From Blasia pusilla (lineage: Eukaryota; Marchantiophyta; Marchantiopsida; Blasiales): a stretch of 64,000 nt of DNA. The DNA lies in NCBI GenBank assembly GCA_050084515.1, contig CM114271.1:8184001-8248000 (forward strand), read 5' to 3'. The position numbers were made by a program, and so were the translations under genes. Under the pieces are notes generated by a model, which saw only the letters and a program-made list of their open reading frames with translations, was not told the DNA's origin and made no database searches. Below are positions 11,134-22,182 of this stretch, in pieces. How positions within the stretch are numbered: the stretch's first letter is position 1; each line of letters begins with the position of its first letter.

Positions 11134-12395
11134 TGTGATAACCCACTCTAGTGAGAATTTTGTATTTTGGATGTTTTTTGTACATAAATAGGTAAAAGTC
11201 TTTAGGAGGGAAGATTGAAGATTTTGTAGAAGATTGTAAATATGAATAGAGGAAGAGAAATAGTTGGAAGAGTACTTGATAAGGCTATTTAGTGAAACTC
11301 CATTGAGAAGACAAGGAAATTGGAAGATCAAGGAAGTGTCTTGGATGAGTGAAAATGATTGTAAAGACTGTCAAGCAAGACTGTAAAGACTTCTTCTTTG
11401 CAGCCAAAGTTCCAAAGGAGTCTTCGTGTGAAGACTGTAAACAAAGATCGAAGAGCGAAGACCAAAGAACGAAGAACGAAGATCAAAGAGTCTTCACGAA
11501 GATACGACTGCGAAGAGTGCGAAGATTGTGAAGACCGAACGGTCACAGCGGTTTCGCAAGCCGAAATGGAGCGGCACAGCAGTTTAAAAAGAAGCGAAAA
11601 TGACTGGCCAGGGAAACCAACTATCTTAGGAAGATGGAGGGTTGCAGAATTTGAATCGAGGAGGTTAGGATTATCAGCCAGAAATCTAGAGTAGAATCGG
11701 AAGATCAATCAGGAATTGTAAGAGGCTATTTAAAGAATAAATTAGAAGAAGAAGGGATTCCCCAGTACTGTTGGTTAGCATCAATTCCTTGTATCTTGAG
11801 TTTACCATTAGTCTTGGTGGGTTGTGTAAGGATTTCTTTGGGGATGATCCAAGGTGAAGAGTCTTTTACTTTCTGAAGCTTGTAATACTTTCTAGTTCTT
11901 TCCACTCTTTGATGCAGAAGAAGAGTCTTCTCTTATGCTTTTCTGATGTGCAAAGTTGAGTGTAAAATCTTATTGGGTTGCAGTAAAGATGAGAGTTGAG
12001 TCTTGTGATTTTGGAATTCCAGAAAATAATCAAGAAGAGCGTAGGAAAGCTATTAGACAGTGAGTAACCTGTCGTGACAGATTCAGTTCTGAAAGTAGGA
12101 TTAGCTGCCATTCTTGAGATCTCTTTGAGATCTTTGTTGGAGCTTTGTTATTCCATATTCAAAAGAGTCTTTGTGTGTACTTGAGAAGAGTCTTTTCCAA
12201 GAGGGAAAAAAACCTTTTATTCTTTTGTACTTGTAAAGAGTGTAGTTGTAGTTAGTCAATAAAGTCAGTGAAGAAGGAGTTATTCTTGTTATTTCTTATA
12301 AAACTTCTCTTTACTCAGGAAACAATGGTCTCTTGGGAACGAACTTAATACTTTTCGATTAAAGGAGTATCTTTTTCCTTGAGTTTTACATTACA
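11134..12395 (+). mobile_element. LTR-like insertion (solo LTR or LTR-derived), 1,262 bp
   Basis: Begins TGTGATAACCCAC and ends CATTACA (TG...CA). An internal TATTTAAAGAATAAA and a poly-purine, GAAGAC-rich first half are visible. The same sequence family recurs at 14,701-17,200 in both orientations, including the shared tail TCTTGGGAACGAACTTAATA and CTTTTTCCTTGAG. It sits between array 4 and the copy B leader, where copy A has no equivalent, so it is an insertion. Flanks GAAAG and GAATT are a poor target-site duplication. No coding capacity is visible; frames of 98-126 codons inside read the purine-rich repeats. Confidence 0.65.
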
Positions 12396-13585
12396 GAATT
12401 TATTTGTATTGCACACAACGTCAGACAATCTCACCTACCAACCAACATCTTGTCATATAATTTATGTTAGGAGAATAACGGTCACTATTCACTACAAATT
12501 AAATATTCTCATTCTTACTCTCATTCTTATTTTCATTCTCCTACTGGTGGAATCATCTCCAAATGGATAATTATGTGAAATTCACATGTAGCAATCATCT
12601 AGCGGCCCTTCCTCAAGTAGAAATAATTTGACCGCAAGCTCGTGAGTCTTACATACAAGTGCATGAAAATTTCCTCTCACTCTGATTTCTTCTCCAAATT
12701 GGAAAAATCTTTGTTTCCAAGGAAGTTAGGATGGACGGTACGGAGGATGTTGTAGGTGAAACAGTCTAGCAAATGATTGGAGACTCTAAAGTATGGAATC
12801 TCCTACCTTACACAAATGGACAATACAGAGTTTATGGCTTGCCTCTGAAGCATTTTGTTTCCCAAGTGGATGGTCTGCAATTTCCTAGTGCATTGAGCAC
12901 GACATTTGCCACTCCTACATGTGTAGATCCAGCATCGACTCCAACTTCACATGTTCTTGACAATGTTATACTTCTTGAAGAGATTTCGGATGTCCTCGAC
13001 CTCACGGGATCTGTTGGACACCAACCGGAGCCTGCCTCTGCCTACTCATTCTTGTTGCGTGTTTCGAGCAATAGTTTGTTGTCATCTCTTCCCTTTAAAA
13101 TCTTCAAGCACATTCTTGTCGATGAGTTGCCCCCCACGTATGATGGTAATTGCATTTTTGAGTTGCCTCCACTTGCTGGTCCTGCTCAAAAGAAAGGTGG
13201 AGGACGCTTGAAGGGTATGGACAAAAAGTCTGACTGTCATCAATGGTGTAGGCTACAACGAACTAGTGCTTCAATTCCAGGTGGTCCTTGGATTTTTTCT
13301 CGTCGCCAATGCGTTGGAGCCTGGGGTGTAGAAGTCCTGGTTGTTCGTTTCTAGAGCGCAATGGGCGAGTCCATACATCGCAATCCCCCCCAAAGAATGC
13401 AAAAACTCCATATGAGGTTGGTGCTACCATACCGCCAGGAGGCCATCGATGTCCTCATTGTCAAGCATCCCCTTTCTTTGTTAGAGCGTGTCCAACAAAC
13501 ATACTTTTCATTGTGTGCGACTACAATTTTACATTCGAGTACACCAGGCTAGCAGTTCATGTTGGTTCCCACACTCATCTTGTTA

Positions 13586-14007
13586 TGTGAGAAAACAGAA
13601 AGTGACTAAATCACTGAAATCTTTACAAAAACTTAGAGATACAAAGTGGCCTAGTCCGTCCGTGCGCTCACAGAAGAGCTTTGATGGAACCTGAACTGGG
13701 AGATAACTCGACATACGAGAATGCGCTACCGCTGCGGCTCCCAACTATTTGACTACTCGGGAAAACTAGGATTTTTACCTATTTTTCTTCGTTTCTATTA
13801 ATAGAAAAATTTTGCATCAGGGTGCCCCGCACCCTGATGCAATATAGGGTTAGATAAACCTAGTAACGCTACTCCGTAAACCACCTACGTCATATTACTA
13901 TGACTCCTTCGACCTCTAAGTCGGAACCATCGATCTAGGCTTCTCCTCATACAAGGGGGCCGATCAAATCAATGGTGCTCAGAGGAGTGGATGTTGAGAA
14001 TCCAATA
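13586..14007. mobile_element. 422-bp insertion in TE copy B, with TGTTA target duplication
   Basis: Copy A reads straight across this point. In copy B the insert is flanked by TGTTA at 13,581-13,585 and 14,008-14,012. It begins TGTGAGAAAACAG and ends GAATCCAATA. It has no coding capacity and contains a strong hairpin at 13,812-13,842. It could be a solo LTR or a small non-autonomous element; the family is not recognised. Confidence 0.6.
13812..13842. repeat. Perfect 14-bp inverted repeat, 3-nt loop
   Basis: TTGCATCAGGGTGC, spacer CCC, then GCACCCTGATGCAA. It lies near the centre of the 422-bp insertion. It could be a transcript 3'-end hairpin or a structural feature of the element; function unknown. 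Confidence 0.85.
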
Positions 14008-14700
14008 TGTTACCAGTGCAATTAAGAGACACATCAAGGAGGATGTGGCAAAGAAAGTGGCTAAGGTATGTAGAAATTCTCTGAGATCAAAGCCTGGGTG
14101 ATCAAATTGACAACAACATCACAAATTTGTGAACAATTTCTTGGAATCCCTGGCTAGGGCGATAACACGGTTGTTGAGGAGAAACAACTATGGGAAAATC
14201 TGGCATTTCTTGCTGATCCTGAATGCTTCAGGAACTTGATGCGTCAAATACGAGTACTTGATGGAAAGACGGCCGAAATGGATGCCTTCGCCAAGATCAA
14301 GGCTAACTCCAGATTGCCATTTATTCAAAGATGGTAGTTCATGGGCCAGGGAGGCGAGGGATCTAGAGCTTATGTCTTCAAAATATCTATGATAGGGTCA
14401 AATGAGGGAAAGAGAAGATCTTTACGGCCACCGGGTAAGTTTTGATATTTGGTGTACGGCACTGAATGGATGGTTAACCATGGGTGCTCACGTTTACGAC
14501 CATATGGAGAAGGGACTCAAAACCATATTTGTCGGTGAGGTAAAAGCATAAGACGTTGGCAGTTTGAAGATGTGTTGGTTACTCTTATTGGAGGTGGTGA
14601 AGGAAAAAAAAGGCCACCTCCTGAAATTTATGGGTTTATGCCAAAAAATGCACAATCGGGATGGATTGCTATCATGGAAGTGTTCTAAGGTGGAAGAGTT

Positions 14701-17200
14701 TGTGGTGCCCGCATTTTTGAAATTTTGGTAGAAAGATTTTTTTTGTACAGAATTGTAGTAAAGTCCTCATCGATTGAAGACTAAGGGCTCAAGATTGGAA
14801 GTAAAGAGGTATACTTTACAGAAATTGTGGAAGCATGGAATGGAAGATCTTTGTTGAAAGGACAAGAGAGAGTGAGAAATTGAGGACCGTCTTGGAGGAG
14901 TGAGAAGGATGTAAGAATACGAAAGAAGAATGAAAGAAGAAGTAAGAGTACGAGGCGCGGGTGCTTCGTAGCGAAGACCACAGTACGGAAAGATAGTGAA
15001 AGACTGTTAAGCAAAGATGGTAAAGGACATCTTCTTTGCAACAAAAGTTCTAAGGGAGTCTTTGCGTGAAGACTATGAACAAAGAACAAAGACCGAAGAC
15101 CAAAGAGCAAAGACTAAGAAAGCAAAGAAGCAGAAGAAAGAAGAAGAAGGAATCAGAGAGTCTTCACAAAGCATAAAGATGTATGAAGAATAGGAATAGA
15201 AGAGAAATAAGGTTTTGAAGAAAGTGGATGGAAGTGAAGTCACGAGGAGGAATTCTTCGCGGTGGCAAAAGAAGTAATATAGTGCTTCACGAAGATATGA
15301 TACGAGTGCTTTGCGAAGATATGATAGGAGTGCTTTGCGTTCAGCGAAGACTGTAGATAGTGGACCGTCGTAAAAGTTAGAAATGTAAGGACACCGTGGT
15401 TCAGATGGAAGCGGAAGGGAATCAACAGAGAAATCAACCAAATCAAGGGAAAGGAAGGGTTGAAAGATCTGAACCGTGGGATTGACAGTTAGAAATCTAG
15501 AAGGAAGTAGAAAGAGCAGCCAAAAATTGTAAAGAGACTATTTAAAGGATAAAGCAAAAGAGCACGGGGTCATTCCCTTGTGTCTTGAGTTATTAGTACT
15601 TTTGTTGATTGTGTGAAGAATTTCTTTGGGGATGATCCGAGCCGAAGAGTCTTGTTCCCTATGAAGCTTGTAATACTATCTAGTTTCCTCCACTCTTCGA
15701 TGCAGGAAAAAGTGTCCTCATTCATTCTTTCTGATGTGCTTCACTAACTCCAGTAACTAAATCTTCACTAAGATAAAAGAACAAAATGATTTTCTTTCCT
15801 CTTGGAAAAGACTCTTCTGAAGTGCATATGAAGACTCTTGCGAATTTGCAATAACAAAGCTCCGCGAAGACCTCAAAGAGACCTCAAGAATGGCGGCTCA
15901 CCCTACTTTCAAAACTAAATCTGTCATGGTAGGTTACTCATTGTCTAACAGCTTTCCTACGCGTCTTCCTGATTATCTTCTAGAATTCTGAAACTACAAG
16001 ACTCAACTCTCATCTCTACTGCAGCCCAATAAGATCCACATTCAATTCCGCACCTCAGAAAGAATGAGAGAAGATTCTTCTTCTACATCAAAGAGTGGAA
16101 AGAACTAGAAAAGTATTACAAGCTTTAGAAAGTAGAAGACTCTTCAGCTTGGATCATCCCTCAACCAAGCTTCCTACATACTCACCGAGACTGCTGGTAA
16201 ACTCAAGATACACGGAACAGTATTGAGGAATTCAAGACACAAGGGAATGATTCCTTCTTCTACTAATTTGCTCTTTAAATAGTCTTTTACAATCCTTGAT
16301 TGATCTTCCTATTCTAATCTAGATTTCAAACTGCTACTCCTAACCTACTCTATTCACATTCTCCAACCCTCCACCTTCCTAAGTCAGCTGGTTTAATTTC
16401 CCTAGCGTTTCATTTCCGCTCCCTTCTTAACCGCTGCGCTGCTCCATTTCCAGCTTTCAAAACTACCGCGATGATTCGGTCTTCACAGTCTTCGCAGTCC
16501 TATCTTCGCATTCTTATCTTTGCACGAAGACTCTTATCCTCTTGCCGCCGTGAAGAGTCCTCCTTTCTACTTTCTTCCATTCTATTGTCTTCAAAACATT
16601 TCCTATGTTTCTATCCCTATTCTTAATACACTTTTCCGCTTTCTAAAGACTCTTTGACTTCTTCTGCTTCTTCCTCTTCCTTCTTAGAGTTCTTAGTCTT
16701 TGCTCTTGGGTCTTTGCTCTTTGTTCTTTGTACTCGGTCTTTGCACAAAGACTATCTTCAGTCTTCTTTACAAAGAAGCTTTTTCTTAGTCTTTGTTGAC
16801 AGTCTTCACTGCCCTTCTTACTGCGGTCTTTTCTTACGAAGCACCCACGCTTCCTCTTCTACTTTCTTTTCCAATCTTTCACACAATTCTCACTCTTCCA
16901 AGACATTCCTTAATCTTCTAACATCTCTTGTCCTCTCATCAAAGTTCTTTTAGTCATTATTCAAACAATTTCGGTAAAGTAAGGCTCTTTACTTCCGATA
17001 TTGAGTCTTTCGTCCTTGCTCAATGAAGACTTCTAAACAAAACTTGATCTTTCTCTCAAAAATTCAAAAATGTGGGCACTACAAGTTATTCTTTATATTT
17101 TGTATAAAACCTCTCTTTTCTCAAGAAATAGTGATCTCTTGGGACGAACTTAATACTTTGCAATTAAGGGAGTACCTTTTTCCTTGAGTCGAATATTACA
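14701..17200. mobile_element. Fold-back element built from an LTR family, 2.5 kb
   Basis: Inserted in copy B; copy A is uninterrupted here. Flanks GAGTT (14,696-14,700) and AAGTT (17,201-17,205) fit a 5-bp target duplication with one mismatch. The left part (14,701 to about 15,760) runs forward from TGTGGTGCCCGCATTTTTGA. From about 15,780 to 17,083 the same family is inverted, ending in the complement of TGTAGTGCCCACATTTTTGA. The last 117 bp (17,084-17,200) are the forward LTR tail, ending ATTACA. It shares long stretches with 11,134-12,395. The result is a long imperfect inverted repeat with arms over 1 kb and no protein-coding capacity. Confidence 0.75.
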
Positions 17201-17605
17201 AAGTTCAACCAAAGAGGGGAAGGTCAAATGCTTTCCATTGGCAACAGTATGTGACTCTGTACACCAAATCTTGCATCAAGGAGAATAAGAGAACATAGCA
17301 TGTTGCTCTACTCCAACGTTGCAAGGATGAACAAAAGCTTGAAACATGCCATGGAGTGCCAAGAAGAACTTCATGGGTGGTGGAGGAAGCATGCGATTGA
17401 GAGCAAGTATAAAGAGTTGTGTTCCTGGCTCACTTGATGGACCCTATAAATGAGACAATGGGGAAACTTAATATGGCAGGTGAATTCACATTTTCTCCTT
17501 TCAAGCTCATGCTAAGAATTATTCGAAAAAAAATGTAATCCGTTTCGTTCTGAAAATGTGGTCTGAATCCCACATCGTTCTGAAAATGTGGTCGAAAAAA
17601 AATGT

Positions 17606-17794
17606 GGTCAGAATCCGACGAGTTGCACATGGATTTTCCAAGCCGGACTGGCCTCCTACTTGCAACGCGTCCAATTTTGACGAGTTGCAGTAGGAGGTTC
17701 TTGGGTGTTGCAACACATCAGAAACCGACGAGTTGCACATAGACATTCTTGGGATGCCTCCGACTTGCAACCCGTCGGGTTCTGACACGTTGCT
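17606..17794. repeat. Palindrome array 5 (intron of TE copy B)
   Basis: Four decayed palindrome units ending in GAGTTGC or CACGTTGC, interleaved with GGGATGCCTC-like spacers also seen in array 2. It occupies the inferred intron 17,480-17,851, equivalent to the copy A intron, with fewer and more diverged units. Confidence 0.8.
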
Positions 17795-19341
17795 ATTTTC
17801 TTCGCTTACAGAGCTTTTTCCGTTCCTATCTCATATTTTTGTCTATGCAAGAATTGAACATTCATGAAAATGCCCTCTGCCCCAACAGAAGTGGAGCCAA
17901 GAGTGTTCATTCCTCATGGAGGTTGTCAAAAGCATGCCAAAAAATTTCACTCATGGAGGTATGCCAACAAGATCAGACAAGGGCAATGGTACAATTTACA
18001 ACATCCCATATCTTCCTCACAAAAGGCATAACCAAATGAAAGGGACCTTCCATTTACGAGCTCTATGTTAGGGCCGCTGTGAGATATGGTGATGAGATAT
18101 TATATATGGAAGCCTTCAATTGGTGCGTAGCCAAAACTTCCCTCGAGCAAGACGTCCACATTGGTGGGGACATTTGTGGGCGTGTTTCAAGACGTCCCAT
18201 ACAGATGGTGGTAGAGCAGTCTAAGCGAGACTCTTGGAGAAAAGATAAGTATCTTGACTTCAAGCATGTCAAGCGTCAACATCAAGGAACGAACCGGGTA
18301 ATTGATTTGGATGAAGAAATTACCCCGCCCAATTATTCGGAGACATCATATTGCTCCTAAATTCGAGTAGAAGTAACTTCTCCAAAATCATTGAATGTTT
18401 TATTTCAAAATCCCTCTGTTGCTGGAACTTCCCAACATCCAGTCTCAAGGGTAGTTTAACTGTATGGGATTCCGGTCATTGAGATGGATTGCAACCTTAA
18501 GAGGTGGCATATATCTCAAAGCAACCCAAGAGGTGGACCCACTTGTAGGATAGGATGCAATGGCATTAGAAGAGCATGTGGTAATGTACAAGGAATGGAT
18601 GACCACTCCTTGGCTTTTGGGGGCTCAAAACCTTTGATTGTTTTACCAGGACCAAGGATCAATTGAAGTACTTCTTTTGCCCAAATGAATGATGTGCTTT
18701 CTGAAAGTCTTATTTGGCTGCCCTTGGAGCTCCAGGAAATACCCCCACGATTTGGCCCATTGCTGCAGGTACCAATTGCACTCAAGAGGAAGTGAAAAAT
18801 CTTACAAGAGTCGGATTCTGACTTATAGACAGAGGGAGTTCGGAACATGTTTGCATTACAAAGACCTTTGCATTTCGGATCCAACCTAAGATTGATGTCA
18901 ACATGTATCCGGAGAAGGTGGATGATCTTAATCCACTATTTTTGTTCGAGTAAAGAAATGGGATTAAGAGAAATAGAATGTGTAGGCCAACGGTGGAGAG
19001 AGCAAAGCAAATCGCATCATCTCGTGAGGCAAATATGGAAATCATCGCCACAAAAGATGTTCATAGTGGCAATGGAATAGGAAGGATGTATTGGATCAAG
19101 AACAACACTATGAATTCAAGTGTCACAGGGGTGTATCTGGTACACATCGATCTGTTGCTTTCCCACATGTTCCTGTGATGACTTTGTCCAAAGAGAGACC
19201 AGTGGGAAAAGGTATTTCCCTTGTAAGCACATGTACTATGTGTTGCTTGTAGTTTTAAGAGAGTCAGAGGTAGGAGTAGGAATCCACCAACCAATTTTGT
19301 CCCTAAAACAAGTGCAAAGTATCCTAAACAAACCACTTTAA

Positions 19342-19747
19342 GGATGCAAAATGAGGTCTTAGATTGTACTTTGAAGTGCCAAAATGTTCACTATGAGCTT
19401 GAACTCTAATCAGCTATGGAAAAATGATGAATTTTTTTCAGACCTTGGATGGAAAAAGTGATTTGTACAACATTTTTTATTCCACTAATTTTTCAGTTTT
19501 TTTTATTTTGTGCAAGTTGCAACCCGTCGGATTCAGAGGGGTTGCTAGAACGTGGAAGAGAAAAAACCAATCTGTGCGAGTGACTAAGCACAGAGAACAA
19601 AATTGCAAAAATATTCATAGAAAAAACTTCCTCTCTTCAACCCAACGGAAACTCTCTTCAAATCACAAGAAGCTCTCTTCAAAAAATAAGTATCTCTTTG
19701 GGTTGAAGGTAGTTTCCTCTCTCCTCTCTTCCTCTCCTCTTACCGCG
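19342..19747 (+). other. 3' flank of TE copy B, with one palindrome unit
   Basis: Matches 5,147-5,550. It holds a single palindrome (19,519-19,545; CAACCCGTCGGATTCAGAGG then GGTTGC) and a CT-rich terminal tract ending TCTTACCGC, after which similarity to copy A stops. No gene. Confidence 0.6.
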
Positions 19748-20016
19748 GCTCCAACCGATTGAGTTACATTCGCTATCAAATTAGAGATCTATGCAATTAC
19801 TAGAGAATAGGGAATGGATCCATGGGACCCACTCCTAAGTTCCACTTAATTATAATAACAAACCTCAAAAGAGGACAAAGAAAGGTATTAACATCTCAAA
19901 AGAGTAGGGGTCAAAAACTACATAATGGAATGCAAAAAGAAAATGGAACTAGCCAACACAAATACAAACTCAATAAGCTACACGATTGATAGCCTCAAAC
20001 AAATTTGACAAGAATT

Positions 20017-20433
20017 CTAGTGGTTGGTCAGACATGAACGGATGACAAGGCGATCCACCCCCACCACTTCCGCACGATATATCAATGCCAAAGCTTGTGC
20101 ACGTTTTAATGCCATTAAGATGCATTGCCCAAAATAAATAGTGACTACAGAGAGAGAAGGACTACATGAAGAGGCAAGGTGATGATTCTTCACGGAGTGG
20201 TGAGCACATGTTTTCAAGAAAGTATCAAAAGACACATGTAAATGACCGAATACTTCCACTGCAAAAGGAGTAAATCCATCGGTCTCATATCTCACAACAT
20301 AACTTAACTCCTTGATTCTTGGACCTACTTCGGCCATCAAACCTTTGGTATGTGCGGCTTGACACAACAAGTCAGAACATGTTGAATCAACAACCACCAT
20401 ATCACCTAGTGTCCAGAATCCACCTCGAGACAT
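20017..20433 (-). pseudogene. C-terminal domain of the RT element, possible endonuclease
   Basis: 138-codon open stretch (GFWTLGDMVVVDSTCSDLL ... GFTPFAVEVFGHLH ... FDTFLKTCAH). The spacing of D in VVVD, then an E-V-x-G in FAVEVFG, resembles a PD-(D/E)XK-type nuclease core. A nuclease downstream of RT would suit a site-specific non-LTR element. This is a motif-level suggestion; it could be another conserved C-terminal domain. It is the best-preserved part of the element. Confidence 0.45.
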
Positions 20434-21193
20434 AATAAGATCAACTCTCTGGTGCGAGGTTGCTTGTGTAGTTGAAGGAAGGATATGGAGTTGTTCTTGC
20501 CCAACGGTGTACCTAGAAGTACGAGCTACTGATGCTACCGCCTCTCTAATGACATCATGTGAGGATGTTTGTTCTCCACCATATGCAGATCAGAGAATAT
20601 GGATATCCTTTGCATCAATGGGGTTCCTGCATATACAATTAAGCACACATAATAGAGAAGGATGGGGAACTCCAAGGCATAACAGCAAAGTTGTCAAGAA
20701 TATACTTCAAGGAAGACGAAATAGAAGAATAAGAGGATTTCCACTAAGCCATATAACTGTGCTTATACCCGCATATGAACGCAGACGAGCTTGATGAACG
20801 TTAGAGGTTGCCTAAGAGATAATGGTGGAAAAGTTGATTTGGTGCAAATTCTTGGAGGTATGATCTTGAAGTCGATCAAGCCCTTCCGTAATCAATTGAC
20901 TGAAAGCTTAAGGGGGTAGAAGTGCTTGTGTAGCAAGAGGAAGAAGAGCTCGGGCAGATCTTAGTTGTTGAAATAACACATCCCCCTCCTCTACATGAGC
21001 GACTTGATCCATCAAGATAGGTGTATCTCCTTGGAGAAACCTTGAATTCATAATCGGTACTACCAATGCCCAACTCCCCTGAAAAGCTACTAGAGCATAC
21101 GACTATGCATATGGAGGAAAGCCCCACCCTTCCAAAAGAAATAGGCAAGATAGCTCTATTGAAGATTGAGTTATAGTCAAGCTCATGAGACAC

Positions 21194-21560
21194 TTGAACT
21201 GCTACATTTGGTACTCACACGAAGTAGGGAAGCTTAATCTTGGTTAGTCAGTTAAGCGCGATTATCTTAACTAGGGTTAGTTAATCATAGTTAGTCTAAC
21301 TTGAGACTATGGTTAAGGTTAGGGATAGGGTTTCTTGTACATACCCTATATAATTGAGAAGGGGACCAGCCTCCATTCATTCTCTCATCGCAAATTTCGT
21401 TCTCCATGATGGTGTGTGAGTGTGAGAGCCGTTTCCCACCAGTTATGCTTCTTTAGCAGTTTTCCACAAGCTCGTCATGAAGCTAAGATACCATCCTCTC
21501 CCTCAAATATATTGAGGCCAAGAAGTTGACCAAAAGTTGCCAAGATAGAAGCCTCAAAAG
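21194..21560. mobile_element. Small insertion with promoter-like TATA and telo-box
   Basis: Separates two coding blocks of the RT element (21,679-21,921 and 20,876-21,193). It contains a run of GTTAG-like motifs, a TAGGGTTT telo-box (about 21,325) and CCCTATATAATTGAG about 20 bp further on, the arrangement of a plant promoter. It is probably a solo-LTR remnant; the ends are not clearly defined. Confidence 0.4.
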
Positions 21561-21678
21561 AGGGCAACCAATATTAGAACGTTGAAGTGAGAGGACAAGT
21601 GCCAAGAAGGTAGGAGGGATGTCATAGAAAATATTGGGAGAGAATCCCATAAGCCACTTGGGGATCCCCTAGATGAGA

Positions 21679-22182
21679 TTACAAATGAAGGAATTCTACA
21701 TCTTTCAAAAGGGCCTCATCCAAGAACTTGGAGACATAGTCGATGAAGCCAATTGGAACCCCAAGAACCCTAACCCCTTCAATGCAGATAGGAAAATCAA
21801 GAGTAGGCAGGGTGAATGTTGAGGGAAGGCATGAAGGAGACCACACCCGGTATTTACTAGGTTGGACTTTAAGGTTTAAGAAAGAGAGTTGCTCCAAAAA
21901 ATGGGTATCCGTAGGAACCACTTCAGAAGGATGACCTATAATATAAGTATCATTAGCAATAGAAGGGAAAAGACAAGATGGAAATGCTTGGGCTGATGCT
22001 CAAAGGACACAAAAATGTGCAATGGCAAAGAGTGGGCCACCCATGAGATCACCTTGACGCGTGCTATAAGATGATTGGAGAATACTATATTCTCCGGAAG
22101 TAGCATGATGAGAATAGATAATGTGTCGTGCGCCTACTCTCTTTGAACGTAAATCTTGTTTGTTGCGGAAGCGTCCGATCAA
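21679..22182 (-). pseudogene. RT palm, second half (RT element)
   Basis: Contains TRQGDLMGGPLFAIAHF, the SxxGxxQGDPLGG-type RT motif. After the break near 21,960 it has SIANDTYIIG at the place of the catalytic (A)DD motif: the first aspartate is replaced by asparagine (GAT to AAT). Then come LKVQPSKYRVWSP and EGVRVLGVPIG, typical of the segment after the catalytic motif in this RT family. It is stopped in more than one place and catalytically dead as read. Confidence 0.7.

Larger units (their letters stand above)
12563..19341 (+). pseudogene. Decayed SWIM-type (MULE-like) transposase gene, TE copy B
   Basis: Same gene as 1,174-5,146, older and interrupted twice. From ATG 12,563 (MDNYVKFTC) the frame carries stops TGA, TGA and TAG at about 12,629-12,770; they align with R, R and Q in copy A, so they are C-to-T changes. 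An open stretch follows to about 13,354 (KVWNLLPYTNGQYRVYGLP, CRLQRTSAS). The Cys/His segment ends at 13,361-13,590 (HRCPHC, HVGSHTHLV). Insertions at 13,586-14,007 and 14,701-17,200 split the gene. The core resumes at about 17,205-17,440. The intron 17,480-17,851 carries array 5. A 93-codon open stretch at 18,079-18,360 includes RYGDEILYMEAFNWCVAK. The C-terminal SWIM finger (CSCDDF...FPCKHMYY) is readable at 19,120-19,341, but a 4-bp insertion relative to copy A near 19,147 shifts its frame. It cannot make a full product. Confidence 0.7.

Noticed and set aside
10459-11151. 230-codon plus frame and overlapping minus frames in array 4
   Set aside because: Same artefact as array 1: repeated CNxxxxxGLQ or TRTLMGC units from the palindromes.
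11328-11708. 126-codon and similar frames in the LTR family
   Set aside because: Compositionally biased reading of GAAGAC-rich tracts on either strand; not conserved between the LTR copies.
21290-21345. Interstitial telomere
   Set aside because: Only a few degenerate GTTAG/TAGGGTTT motifs, better read as a promoter telo-box in an insertion.
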